From Nitrospirota bacterium (GTDB lineage Bacteria; Nitrospirota; Nitrospiria; JACQBW01), in assembly GCA_016178585.1 (NCBI GenBank), contig JACOTA010000060.1, forward strand, positions 1-33,123: a stretch of DNA of 33,123 bases, in the 5' to 3' direction. Below the pieces are notes generated by a model. It saw only the letters and a program-made list of their open reading frames with translations. It had not been told where the DNA came from and searched no databases. Positions 22,633-31,800 of this stretch are shown piece after piece. Each line of letters starts with the position of its first letter. Positions within the stretch are counted from its first letter, which is position 1. Both the position numbers and the translations under genes were made by a program.

Positions 22633-23445
22633 CTACTTTGCGGCAAACGAAAAGTTCGCTGAAGCTTTTCCTCCCGCCGCGACAGTCACATGCGCTTCCT
22701 GCAACCCTAACGTCGGATGCCAGGCATGAATTTCATATTCCCCGGGAGGAATTCCATCAATGGTGAAAGTCCCGTCTTCGCCGACAATGGCGTAATAGGG
22801 GTTGGCCACCGGAAAGTAATAGGAATTCATATAGTTGTGCTGGTCGCATTGCAGATGAAAAGTGCTTTCCGGTTTTCTCTGAATTACGGGCTTATTAATG
22901 GTTTGACCTTTATCCGGAAGAGGAAGGTTAAATATCGTCGAATTGCTCGAACCCTTCTCTTCATATAAATGAGGATTATGAAGAACCCCCGTTGCGGCTT
23001 TAGGATCGGAAGGATCGGCATCCAGGTTTTTCACGCGGAATTCAGCTTTTTTCACCACAACCCCCACAAACTGAGAAGGACCGCCTTGAACCAAAAACCG
23101 GCAGGTATCCGCCGTGGTATCTGTTCCGGCAAATTTAAAGGGCTTCCCTTTTTCAATCTTTTCGATGGCAACGACGACGTCTTTTAGTCCGCCGTCTTTC
23201 CCGACACTGACTTCATGAAGGAGTCGATGTCCTTTTCCATCCGTGTCCACCTTGCCGCAGAATTTTGGCTGAGGAAATTTTTCAAGATCAAATGTCTTGG
23301 GAGCAGGAACCGCCCCTTTAAACGACACTTTTCCACTCACCGCTCCTCCATTCGCAACTGGAGCCTCTTCGTACCCGAATACCGGCGCCCCGGCAAACAG
23401 GAATGCAATTGCGGTTAAAACAATCCCTTTTCCAAAACCACGCAT
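22633..23445 (-). CDS. Secreted cupredoxin-like / carboxypeptidase-regulatory-like protein
   Basis: 270 residues from ATG at 23445; AAAGGAG sits five bases before it, so the TTG 15 bases upstream is not the start. A signal peptide ends near residue 24. The body has a beta-sandwich, and the segment FHLQCDQHNYMNSYY gives a C-x2-H-x2-M set typical of the type 1-copper-like 'methylamine utilization' secreted proteins, followed by DGTFTIDGIPPGEYEIHAWHPTLG, the carboxypeptidase-regulatory-like fold. Likely a periplasmic copper or cofactor-binding protein; catalysis is not indicated. It has its own terminator and stands apart from hemY by about 180 bases. Confidence 0.75.
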   Translation of the reverse strand: MRGFGKGIVLTAIAFLFAGAPVFGYEEAPVANGGAVSGKVSFKGAVPAPKTFDLEKFPQPKFCGKVDTDGKGHRLLHEVSVGKDGGLKDVVVAIEKIEKGKPFKFAGTDTTADTCRFLVQGGPSQFVGVVVKKAEFRVKNLDADPSDPKAATGVLHNPHLYEEKGSSNSTIFNLPLPDKGQTINKPVIQRKPESTFHLQCDQHNYMNSYYFPVANPYYAIVGEDGTFTIDGIPPGEYEIHAWHPTLGLQEAHVTVAAGGKASANFSFAAK

Positions 23446-23621
23446 ACAATCTCCTTTCAAAGATGATTGAGGATAATCACTTCCTCAAAGTTTATTTTTA
23501 TCTGTTAAATCTAAATGTTATTGATTTGAATCCCAAAAATATTTATGGAGCATACCCCCTTTAAAAATAGTGTTGGAGTATAGGTTAAACTCAAAACCTT
23601 GTCAAGGCTTATTTCAATTTT

Positions 23622-25004
23622 TCAATTTTGGCATTTCATCTTCAACGCAATCGATTTTCCTAATTTCAGCCCCTGTGAAAGACAGTCCCAGACAGACACT
23701 CCCTTTAAATAATTGCCGGCAAGATAAAGTCCGGGAATCTGGCTGAGCTCTTTTTCAATCGCTTCAAGTTTTAAATGATGAGACAAGTCATACTGCGGGA
23801 TTGCACGTGGATGTCGAGTAACATTCACAAATTCCGGTCGATTTTTTACGCCAACCAGGGTTTTTAATTCATTCAGAGTCAGATTAACCAGCTCATCGTC
23901 TCTCTTCTGTAACATATGGCTGTTTCTCACCCCTCCCAGAAAACAGGTTAGAATCGTCTTTCCTTCAGGAGCTCTCCCCGGGTAGAGATTCGAATTGACT
24001 CTAAACCCAAGAAGGCTGAAATTCTCCTTCTTGGGTATTAAACACCCCGAACCTTGAAAAGGTTTCGTCAGGTTCGATTTTGGAAAACCAAAGTTAATAA
24101 TGATCACCGGAGCATAGAGAATGGATTCAAGTTGCTTTGAAAGGCCAGGCGACAAATGGTTCGCGAGCTTGGCGGACTCATACGCCGGAGCGGCCAGAAC
24201 AACCGAATCCGCTTCAATTTGCCTGGTCATCCCTTTGCCTTTGTGGTTTGCTGTCAGAACAAACTTTCTTCTTTCAGAGGCTTTTTTGGAAAGCGACGTG
24301 ATGTCGGTTTCATTCTCAAACCCTTCCCCGATTATTTTAGCCAGGGTTTGGGTTAAACTTCCCATCCCGTTTTTAAATGAAAAGAGATCGATTCGTTTAT
24401 CCCGTTTTTCCTCCTTTCTCTTCTTTACAAAACCTTTTAAAAGGCTTCCGTATCTTTCTTCAAGAAGGCATAACCTTGAAAAAGTAGCCTCCATTGAAAG
24501 CGTTTCCGGATCGCCGGCATAAATTCCTTCTATCATCGGGTCAACGACATAATTGAGGAATTCTTTTCCAAACCGCCTTTGGACAAATTGAGAGATGCTT
24601 TCGTTTTTTTTAAAGGGAAGCGGAGAAATAAAAGGCTCTGCCACGACTCTCATCTTTCCTGTAAAGCTTAACAGGGGGGTAAAAATAAATTCTTTCGGGG
24701 TGCGCGGAAGCGGTACCATCGTCCCATTTTTCAAAATATATCGGGATTTAGACTCTTGTGATTGGAAAATCTTTTCCTGGTCGAGGCCGAGCTCGTGACA
24801 AAAGCCATCCAGCTGGGCGTTTATATTTAAAAGGGAATTAGGTCCCAATTCAATTAAATAGCCTCCTTTATTTTCGCTTCGGATAAATCCGCCGGCCGCC
24901 CTTTCCTTTTCAAAAAGGGAAACATCGACACCTTCTTTCTTTAGAGAATAGGCTATGGAAAGTCCGGTGATCCCGCCGCCAACAACAACCGCTTTACCGT
25001 TCAT
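23622..25004 (-). CDS. hemY: Protoporphyrinogen/coproporphyrinogen oxidase
   Basis: 460 residues, the usual HemY/HemG-type length. It opens with the FAD fold VVVGGGITGLSIAYSLKKEG, followed by ERAAGGFIRSE and the SLLLNINAQ-type loop, and ends YLAGNYLKGVSVWDCLSQGLKLG, the C-terminal FAD-contact signature. The enzyme removes six electrons from the porphyrinogen during haem synthesis. It may act at coproporphyrinogen III, as in Gram-positive-type routes, or at protoporphyrinogen IX; sequence alone does not decide. It lies 143 bases downstream of the ABC exporter with a repeat between. Haem for the many cytochromes in this window makes the location sensible. Confidence 0.9.
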   Translation of the reverse strand: MNGKAVVVGGGITGLSIAYSLKKEGVDVSLFEKERAAGGFIRSENKGGYLIELGPNSLLNINAQLDGFCHELGLDQEKIFQSQESKSRYILKNGTMVPLPRTPKEFIFTPLLSFTGKMRVVAEPFISPLPFKKNESISQFVQRRFGKEFLNYVVDPMIEGIYAGDPETLSMEATFSRLCLLEERYGSLLKGFVKKRKEEKRDKRIDLFSFKNGMGSLTQTLAKIIGEGFENETDITSLSKKASERRKFVLTANHKGKGMTRQIEADSVVLAAPAYESAKLANHLSPGLSKQLESILYAPVIIINFGFPKSNLTKPFQGSGCLIPKKENFSLLGFRVNSNLYPGRAPEGKTILTCFLGGVRNSHMLQKRDDELVNLTLNELKTLVGVKNRPEFVNVTRHPRAIPQYDLSHHLKLEAIEKELSQIPGLYLAGNYLKGVSVWDCLSQGLKLGKSIALKMKCQN

Positions 25005-25033
25005 TGCTTTTTATACCTATCATATTTATTCAG

Positions 25034-25145
25034 GGGATCTTTAATAGGGGCTCGCGTCGCCCCCTTCACCGGCAAAGCCGGATGAAGCTTTCCCCTCTCG
25101 CTCGCTTTGCTCACTGGGTTCCCCACTGGCAAAGCCAGTTGCGTC
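25034..25145 (+). repeat. Palindromic repeat, TATTCAGGGG/GGCTCGCG copy
   Basis: ATAGGGGCTCGCGTCGCCCCC, then TTCACCGGC, a GCCGGATGAAGCTT core and TCGCTCG. It closes with a hairpin CTGGCAAAGCCAG. TTATTCAGGGG precedes it. Its reverse complement is the start of the gene at 949-1422. Confidence 0.85.
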
Positions 25146-25147
25146 AC

Positions 25148-26914
25148 TTATTTTTCCACGGAAACGTCCAATCCGGAAAGTTTCACGTTATAAAGCCTGT
25201 AATAAAGACCTTGCTTTTTCATCAGCTCCTCGTGATTTCCAGATTCGACGATAGATCCTTTTTCCATCACCAGGATAAGATGAGCAGACTGAATCGTCGA
25301 TAGGCGATGTGCGATTACAAAGGTGGTTCGATCGGCCATAAAATGGTCCAGGGCATCCTGGATCAGCGTTTCGGATTCGTTATCCAGAGAGGACGTCGCT
25401 TCGTCTAAAATCAAAATTCTCGGGTTTTTTAAGATGGCCCGGGCAATCGCAATTCGCTGCCTCTGACCGCCGGAAAGGTTAACTCCTTTTTCTCCCACGA
25501 TCGTTTCATATTTCATGGGGAAGGTCTGAACAAATTCATCCACATGGGCCGCTCTGGCGGCTTCGGTCATCTCCTCTTCCGTCGCGTCAAGCCTTCCGTA
25601 AAGGATATTTTCACGAATGGTCCCGCCAAAAAGAAAAGTTTCTTGCGGAACTAAACCCACCTGGGAATAAAGCTCCTTAAGCCTGACGGTTCCGATATCC
25701 CGTCCATCGATCTCAATCGTTCCGGAGATCGGATCATAGAATCGATGTAAAAGATTGACCAGAGTAGTTTTGCCGGCGCCGCTCGGACCGACTAAAGCAA
25801 CAATTTGTCCGCTGCTTACCGAAAAACTGACGTCTTTCAGGATTTCCCGACCGGGGTCATACCAGAAATTGACATGGTTGAATTTAACATCCCCCTGGAT
25901 GACACCCATCGAAAGGGCCTCTTTATTTTCCGTTACCATCGGGTTTAAATCCAAAAGCTCAAAAACCCGTTCGGTCGCCCCTTGAATCTCCTTCAACTGA
26001 GAAAAAATTCTGGCAAAAGCCGAAAAAGGGAGCATCAAAATCCCGCCATACAGAACAAAGGCGATTAAATCGCCCGGCGTCATTTTACCCTGGATGATCT
26101 CCAGACTCCCATACCAGAGGACCATGGCCGCGGCGGTCAAGGTTAAAAAAGTGATCATGGGAACGAAGAGCGCCATGACCTTCGATTTTTGCATGGACAA
26201 GTCAAAAACCCGGTTAATCTGCCGGGTAAATCGCTTACCCTCGTCCTCTTCTCTGACAAAGGATTTTACAATTCGAATTCCCGAAATCACCTCTTCCAAC
26301 AGGGTGCTGTTATCCGCCAGATGATCCTGAAGATCATTGGAAAGTTTTTTCAGCCTCCTTCCAAACAGTTTTGCCACGACAACCAAAAAAGGAATAAGAG
26401 CAAGAATCATCAAACAGAGGCGCCAGTTCATGTAAAACAAGATTCCAAGGCCGCCAAAAAGAGTGACAAAATGCTTCGCCAGATCCGATGGAATATTCGT
26501 GGCGATCTTTTGAATGACGGTTACATCATTCGTTAATCGGGAAATAATTTCGCCCGTCCGTCGTTTGGCAAAAAAATCAAGAGAAAGACTTTCTAAATGG
26601 CAAAAAAGCTTGATTTTAAAATCGGTGACCAGTTTCTGACCCACCCAGGCAATGGTGTAACTCTGAATCATCGAAAAAAGACTCTGAATCAAAAACAAGA
26701 GAAGGAGGGTCCAGACGATTACAGTAACGGCCGAAAAATCATGATGCACCATTACTTTATCGACCAGAATCCTTACGTTCCATAGAACACCAAGGTTAAT
26801 CAGAGCAACCAGAGCGAATAAAAACGCGGCAAAAGAGATGACTTTAGAATAGGGGGCTAAAAAACCAAGAAGCCGTTTAATTTCTCCCCGGTTTTTTAAT
26901 TTATTTCTTTCCAT
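25148..26914 (-). CDS. MsbA-type ABC exporter, half-transporter
   Basis: 588 residues: six membrane helices in the first about 320 residues, then an ATPase domain with Walker A GPSGAGKTT near 375, signature LSGGQRQR near 477, and Walker B ILILDEATSSLD near 500. This is the lipid A/lipid flippase-drug exporter architecture (MsbA, LmrA, BmrA); the substrate is not clear. GAGAAGG precedes the ATG. It lies upstream of hemY on the same strand, so a porphyrin or lipid substrate is conceivable, but not supported by sequence. Confidence 0.9.
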   Translation of the reverse strand: MERNKLKNRGEIKRLLGFLAPYSKVISFAAFLFALVALINLGVLWNVRILVDKVMVHHDFSAVTVIVWTLLLLFLIQSLFSMIQSYTIAWVGQKLVTDFKIKLFCHLESLSLDFFAKRRTGEIISRLTNDVTVIQKIATNIPSDLAKHFVTLFGGLGILFYMNWRLCLMILALIPFLVVVAKLFGRRLKKLSNDLQDHLADNSTLLEEVISGIRIVKSFVREEDEGKRFTRQINRVFDLSMQKSKVMALFVPMITFLTLTAAAMVLWYGSLEIIQGKMTPGDLIAFVLYGGILMLPFSAFARIFSQLKEIQGATERVFELLDLNPMVTENKEALSMGVIQGDVKFNHVNFWYDPGREILKDVSFSVSSGQIVALVGPSGAGKTTLVNLLHRFYDPISGTIEIDGRDIGTVRLKELYSQVGLVPQETFLFGGTIRENILYGRLDATEEEMTEAARAAHVDEFVQTFPMKYETIVGEKGVNLSGGQRQRIAIARAILKNPRILILDEATSSLDNESETLIQDALDHFMADRTTFVIAHRLSTIQSAHLILVMEKGSIVESGNHEELMKKQGLYYRLYNVKLSGLDVSVEK

Positions 26915-26947
26915 TTAATTTTAACCTTCTCCGATTTAACCGTTAAT

Positions 26948-26976
26948 TATTAACCAATAGGCCTATTTAAAGTCAA
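26948..26976 (-). promoter_or_regulatory. Possible promoter with 12-bp palindrome, ABC exporter
   Basis: TTGACT (minus strand, 26971-26976) lies about 18 bases from TAATAA/TTAATA. AATAGGCCTATT (26956-26967), a perfect palindrome, occupies the spacer and could be an operator. The -10 match is modest. Confidence 0.4.
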
Positions 26977-27392
26977 TAAAAATCACCACCCAATTGTAAT
27001 CGTTCAGTCAACGGTCCTCAAGCGCCTGGAACGCCATTCCTTCCGACGCCGATGAATTTATCCTCATCTCTAGATGATGACATTAAGGTTTGGATAAGCA
27101 AAATTCATCGAAGTCTCCATCCATGGCATACCAGGCACTTTCGTCAATGCCCACCCTTCACTGAAGGGTTACACCCCATGAGTTATAACCGGTCGAAGAA
27201 ATGATTGATTTTCCACACATCCACAGATTTCTGTGGATAAACTGTTTATAAGGCGGAATAAAACTTTTCCACCTCTCCGTTTCAGCATTCGCTGGCAAAT
27301 TGCCTAAATAACGGTCTGTAAAAGATATAAAAATTCAACCGGTTATACCATAATTATTCCGTCTGGCCAATTATTCATGGGCAATAAATGAG
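26977..27392. other. Gene-poor region with nested inverted repeats and a DnaA-like box
   Basis: No convincing gene. CCGATGAATTTATCC and GGATAAGCAAAATTCATCG bracket an inner TCATC/GATGA hairpin at 27050-27110. ATGAGTTATAACCGGTCGAA (from 27178) and TTCAACCGGTTATACCAT (ending about 27351) form a second inverted pair. Between them lie TTTTCCACA (27209), the hairpin CCACAGATTTCTGTGG (27221-27236) and an exact DnaA box TTATCCACA on the minus strand (27232-27240). Confidence 0.5.
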
Positions 27393-27562
27393 CCCAAGAA
27401 CAGAGTTAGAAAGCTGTCATTGCGAACAAAGTGAAGCAATCTCAAGACTTTACGATAAGATTGCCACGCACCCTTCGGTGCTCGCAATGACATGATTAAT
27501 AAGTGGGTGCGAAGTCTATCGCTGGTCTTGGAGGAGTTGCAAATCCTATCTCTGTTCCTGGG
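27393..27562. mobile_element. MITE-like element, copy 4 (longest)
   Basis: Starts CCCAAGAACAG and ends ATCTCTGTTCCTGGG. ATGAG lies directly before (27388-27392) and directly after (27563-27567), a 5-bp target duplication. The body matches copy 3 up to CTATCGCTGGTCTT, then adds about 33 bases holding the right terminal repeat. Confidence 0.85.
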
Positions 27563-27575
27563 ATGAGGGTTCCTG

Positions 27576-27604
27576 TTGACAGACCTGCTTCTATTTTCTA
27601 ATAT
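27576..27604 (+). promoter_or_regulatory. Sigma-70 promoter for mtnA
   Basis: TTGACA (27576-27581), a 17-base spacer and TAATAT (27599-27604) match consensus well. The resulting leader of about 170 bases contains most of a palindromic repeat, which could affect expression. Confidence 0.7.
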
Positions 27605-27618
27605 AAGGCCTCAACCTA

Positions 27619-27775
27619 TATTATTCAGGGGCCTTCGCAACGGAGCTAATGTTTTTAAAAATCTAGTCTCATGTCCGCTGTGAAAACGCTCCCAAAGCCA
27701 GCTCGGAGGCTCAATGCCCCCGAACCCCAGCACCAGCACAGGCAAAGCCTGATGCTGGCACTCTTTTTGGAGACC
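27619..27775 (+). repeat. Palindromic repeat, copy C
   Basis: TATTCAGGGGCC begins it, and GGAGGCTCAATGCCCCCGAACCCC ... CAGGCAAAGCCTG ... GCTGGCACTC closes it; about 60 bases in the middle differ from copies A and B. It lies in the mtnA leader. Confidence 0.7.
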
Positions 27776-27783
27776 TGTGTTAA

Positions 27784-28818
27784 ATGATACCCACCATTGA
27801 ATGGAAAAACGGAATGGTCCGAATGCTGGACCAATCCCTCCTCCCCAACAAGGTCGTTTATATCGACTGCAAAACCTACCAAAGAGTAGCTCAAGGAATA
27901 AAAGCGTTAAAAATTAGAGGGGCCCCGGCCATTGGGATCGCGGCGGCAATGGGAATCGCTCTGGCGGCGCAATCGATTAAAGCCAAAAATATTTTTGAAT
28001 TAAAGAAAAAACTGGAGCCCGTTTACGAAATATTTGGAAAAACCAGACCTACCGCGGTCAATCTCTTCTGGGCCATCGGGCGGATGAAAACGTTTCTCGA
28101 AGAGACTGAGGATTTGCCCGTTGATCATATCAAAAAACTGTTAATCAAAGCCTCCCAAAAAATCCTCGAAGAAGATATTAAAACGAATCAGACGATCGGT
28201 CTTCACGGAAACAAGGTGATTCAAAAGAAGGATGCCATCTTAACCCACTGCAACGCCGGCTCTTTGGCCACAGGAGGTTATGGTACCGCCCTCGGGGTCA
28301 TCAGGGCTGCCCATTTTTCGGACAAGAATATCCGGGTTTTTGCAGATGAAACCCGCCCTGTTTTGCAAGGAGGACGGCTCACCGCCTGGGAATTGATGGA
28401 AGATAAGATAGACGTAACCCTCATTACCGATAGCATGGCGGGCTACCTCATGAGCCGGGGTGAAATTAACGTTTGTATCGTCGGAGCTGATCGAATCGCC
28501 AGAAACGGCGATACCGCCAATAAAATAGGAACCTATTCAGTGGCTGTATTGGCCAAAAACCATGGCATTCCTTTTTATGTCGCCGCGCCCCTATCGACGA
28601 TTGATTTCAGTCTCAGGACAGGGAAAGAAATTCCGATCGAAGAGCGACACCCCTCCGAGGTGACGTCGGTTTTTGGAAAAGTCCAAATTGCTCCCAAAAG
28701 GGTAAAAGTTTTTAATCCCGCCTTCGATGTAACCCCTGCCAGGTACATTACCGGAATTATTACCGAAAAAGGAATTTTCAAACCCAAAGACTTAAAAAGT
28801 CTCGCAAAACGCTTTTAA
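27784..28818 (+). CDS. mtnA: S-methyl-5-thioribose-1-phosphate isomerase
   Basis: 344 residues, the usual size. It isomerises 5-methylthioribose-1-phosphate to the ribulose form in methionine salvage. Signatures are LKIRGAPAIGIAAAMGIALA, HCNAGSLATGGYGTALG with the catalytic Cys, and GADRIARNGDTANKIGTYSVAVLAKNHGIPFYVAAP with the catalytic Asp. GGAGA lies about 10 bases upstream of the ATG. A consensus promoter and a repeat precede it. It converges with the giant surface protein gene, with only 11 bases between them and no evident terminator. Confidence 0.95.
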   Translation: MIPTIEWKNGMVRMLDQSLLPNKVVYIDCKTYQRVAQGIKALKIRGAPAIGIAAAMGIALAAQSIKAKNIFELKKKLEPVYEIFGKTRPTAVNLFWAIGRMKTFLEETEDLPVDHIKKLLIKASQKILEEDIKTNQTIGLHGNKVIQKKDAILTHCNAGSLATGGYGTALGVIRAAHFSDKNIRVFADETRPVLQGGRLTAWELMEDKIDVTLITDSMAGYLMSRGEINVCIVGADRIARNGDTANKIGTYSVAVLAKNHGIPFYVAAPLSTIDFSLRTGKEIPIEERHPSEVTSVFGKVQIAPKRVKVFNPAFDVTPARYITGIITEKGIFKPKDLKSLAKRF

Positions 28819-28829
28819 ACCACCCAAGA

Positions 28830-31800
28830 TCACTTTACGGTCGTTGTTCCACCGTTGGGGCGCGATAAGTTTGTTGCAAGATCCATTGCCTGAATAACGT
28901 AGCCATAGGTCCCTGACCGCACTAAAACCCCATTGCCATTTTTACCATCCCAGATAACGGAACTTGCCGCCCCCCCGGCGGGACAGGAGACTCCCGATTT
29001 CGTGATTGTCCTTACCAGAGTGCCGGAAGAATTAAATATCTGAACCGTTACGTTACAAGTGACCGATAAATTGTCCGAAACGGTAAAGCGGATCGTCGTC
29101 GATTGCCCTCTACTAGGTTTAAAGGGATCGGGGCTATCCGATACCCCGCTTATTACCGGCCGGGTGGTGTCCAAAATGATACTGTCGGAGAAACTTCCAG
29201 AAAGGTTCCCCGCCACATCGGTATACCGAACGTAGACTGTCTTGGTCCCATCCCCGGAAGGCAAGGTCCAGGCCTTGCTCATCGCAAAGAGTTCCGGGAC
29301 TGTGAAGGTTACATTGTCGTTACTAAACTGCATCTGGGCACATCCGCTTAGGGTATCGGCGCAGCCCAGTGTCAGGCTGACCGAGGGGGTGTTCGTCCAA
29401 GCGGCGTTCCCGTTGATGACGATTGTTCCGGAAGGGAGAGCCGTATCAAGGTTTACGGCTGGGGAGGTGAAGGTTTTGCTGTTCCCCGCCACATCCGTCA
29501 CGGTTACGTTTTGAGTCAGCCCCGTTCCATCTACAGTAAAGGAGAGCGGGCTGGGAACGCTGGTGCTGGCCACTCCGGAGAGGTTGTCAGCCGTTGTAAA
29601 GGTAATCGTTATGTTGGTATTGTTCCACCCCGCGGAGTTCGGCGCCGGGCTAACCGGCCCAAAGGTGAGGGTTGGCTGGGTCTTGTCGATATTGACCGTG
29701 TGGCTTGCGCTCGCGGGATTGCCCGCCGCATCGGTGCAGGTCATGGTCACGACTTGACCGGCGACTTCGGCCGTCACCGTCACGGATGCTGGCACGCAGG
29801 TGGCCGCTGACACAGTATCAGTAGCCGTAAAGGTAACCGTTACATCGGCGTTGTTCCAACCATTTCCGTTGGGCAACGGGCTTTGCGTCGCGGTGATCGT
29901 CGGGGGAGTGGTATCGCGCACTGTCACCACAACGGTATCCATACTCGTCAGACCACCTGGATCGGTAACCGTAAGCGTTATCGTATTCAGCCCCAGTGGA
30001 ATGGTGACTGTTGGAGTCGCTCCAGATGCTGTTCCAAATGGCCCCGTCCAGACATAAGTCAGGACATCTCCATCCGGATCGCTGGAGCCGGTTCCATTCA
30101 AGGTCACCAAGGCCCCCGCCGGAGAGGTGGCTTCCACCGTCTGATCCGGCCCGGCATTCGCGATGGGCGGGGCATTGACCCGGAGGGTTGTACTACCGCT
30201 AATACCTCCGGAGGTCGCTGTGATCGTGGTGTTGCCTGGGATGACGGCGGTAGCCAGCCCATTTGCGTCAATCGTTGCTGCAGTCGGATTGCTGCTGCTC
30301 CAGGTCACTTCACCCGAGGGGGTGTAGACCTCGGCCGTGGCAGTGCCTCCCCCCGCGGCCAAGACCTTTCCGTTCGGCAGGAGGGTCGCCGTGTGTCCAG
30401 ACCTTGCCGTCCCCATAGCCCCCGTGGAACTGAAAGTCCCGGTCGCCGGATCATACAGCTCTGCCGTGGCAAGATAAGTCTGTGGGTAATCACAACAATA
30501 ACCCTGACTGGGACTCTGTCCACCGGCCACCAGCACCTTTCCGTTGGTCAGGAGGGTCGCCGTGTGAAGAAGCCGCCCAGTCCCCATCGACCCCGTGGCG
30601 GTAAAAACTCCCGTGGCCGGATCATACACCTCGGCCGTAACGGTACCAATGTCCTGTGGATACATTCCCCCCGTGACCAGAACTTTCCCGTTGGCGAGCA
30701 GAGTCGCTGCATGATAATAATATCGGACTGACGTCATTGATCCCGTGTAGGTAAATATCCCTGTGGCCGGATCATACAGCTCCGCACCGATGCCGTTACC
30801 CGTTCCTCCTGTGATCAAGACCTTCCCATTGGGCAGAAGGGTTGCTGTGGGAAAAAATCGTCCCGCGTTCATCGACCCCGTAGGGGTAAAGGTCCCCGTC
30901 GCCGGATCATATACCTCCGCTGTAGCATCGAAACCTATGCCGAGCGATCCCCCTGCGACTAAGACCGTTCCATTAGGCAGGAGAACCGCTGCGTGACCAA
31001 AACGGGCCCTCCCCATCGACCCCGTGGGGGTAAAAGTCCCCGTGGCTGGATCATACAGCTCTGCAGGGTTGCCCCCCGCGATCAAGACCTTCCCATTGGG
31101 CAGGAGAGTCGCTGTATGTCCAGATCTTGCTGTCCCAATTGACCCCGTGGGGGTAAAGACTCCGGTGCCCGGATCGTACAACTCCGCAGTAGATCCTCCC
31201 GCGACCAAGACCTTACCATTGGGCAAGAGGGTCGCTGTCTGTCCAAACCACCCCCTTACCGTCCCCATCGATCCGGTGGGAGCCCAGCTGCCGTCGCCAG
31301 CGGTCAATATCCGTGTAGACCCATCGCTGAAGGTTCCAGTGGCCGTGAACTGTTGAATCTGGCCTACGTTAATCGTGAAATTGGCCGGGGTCACATCAAT
31401 GGACACTAAGGACACTAAAAAGGTTGCGGTACAACTCTTGTTGGCAGTCATCACCACAGAGCCAGTGGTGCATTCCGCCGCATCCGGCCCGCTCCACCCG
31501 GCAAAGGTCGATCCGGTATTCGCGGTCGCTGAGACCAGGGCGGTCTGATTATAGGTATACGTTCCCGCCCCGCTCACCGTCCCTGAACCTGTTCCGGCCG
31601 TTGTCAAAGTCAGGATATAGGTATTGAGAGTAAACGTGGCTGTACAACTCTTGTTGGAAGTCATCACCACCGAGCCGGTGGTGCATTCCGCCGCGTCCGG
31701 CCCAGTCCACCCGGTAAAGGTTGATCCGGTGTTCGCGGTCGCTGAGACCAAGGCGGTCTGATTATAGCTATACGTTCCCGCACCGCTCACCGTCCCCGAA

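Noticed and set aside
27052-27204. A roughly 50-residue plus-strand reading frame (MNLSSSLDDDIKVW...) in the gene-poor region
   Set aside because: No ribosome site or recognised family, and it runs through inverted-repeat sequence; it is likely chance.
26977-27392. Replication origin (oriC)
   Set aside because: Only one exact DnaA box and one near match, and no dnaA, dnaN, gidA or rpmH nearby; kept as an observation only.
27655-27894. Minus-strand reading frame through the mtnA leader
   Set aside because: It reads across the repeat and the real mtnA start and has no protein signature.
29511-31356. Long plus-strand frames opposite the giant repeat protein
   Set aside because: They are shadows of a high-GC repetitive gene with repeats mirrored from the true frame.
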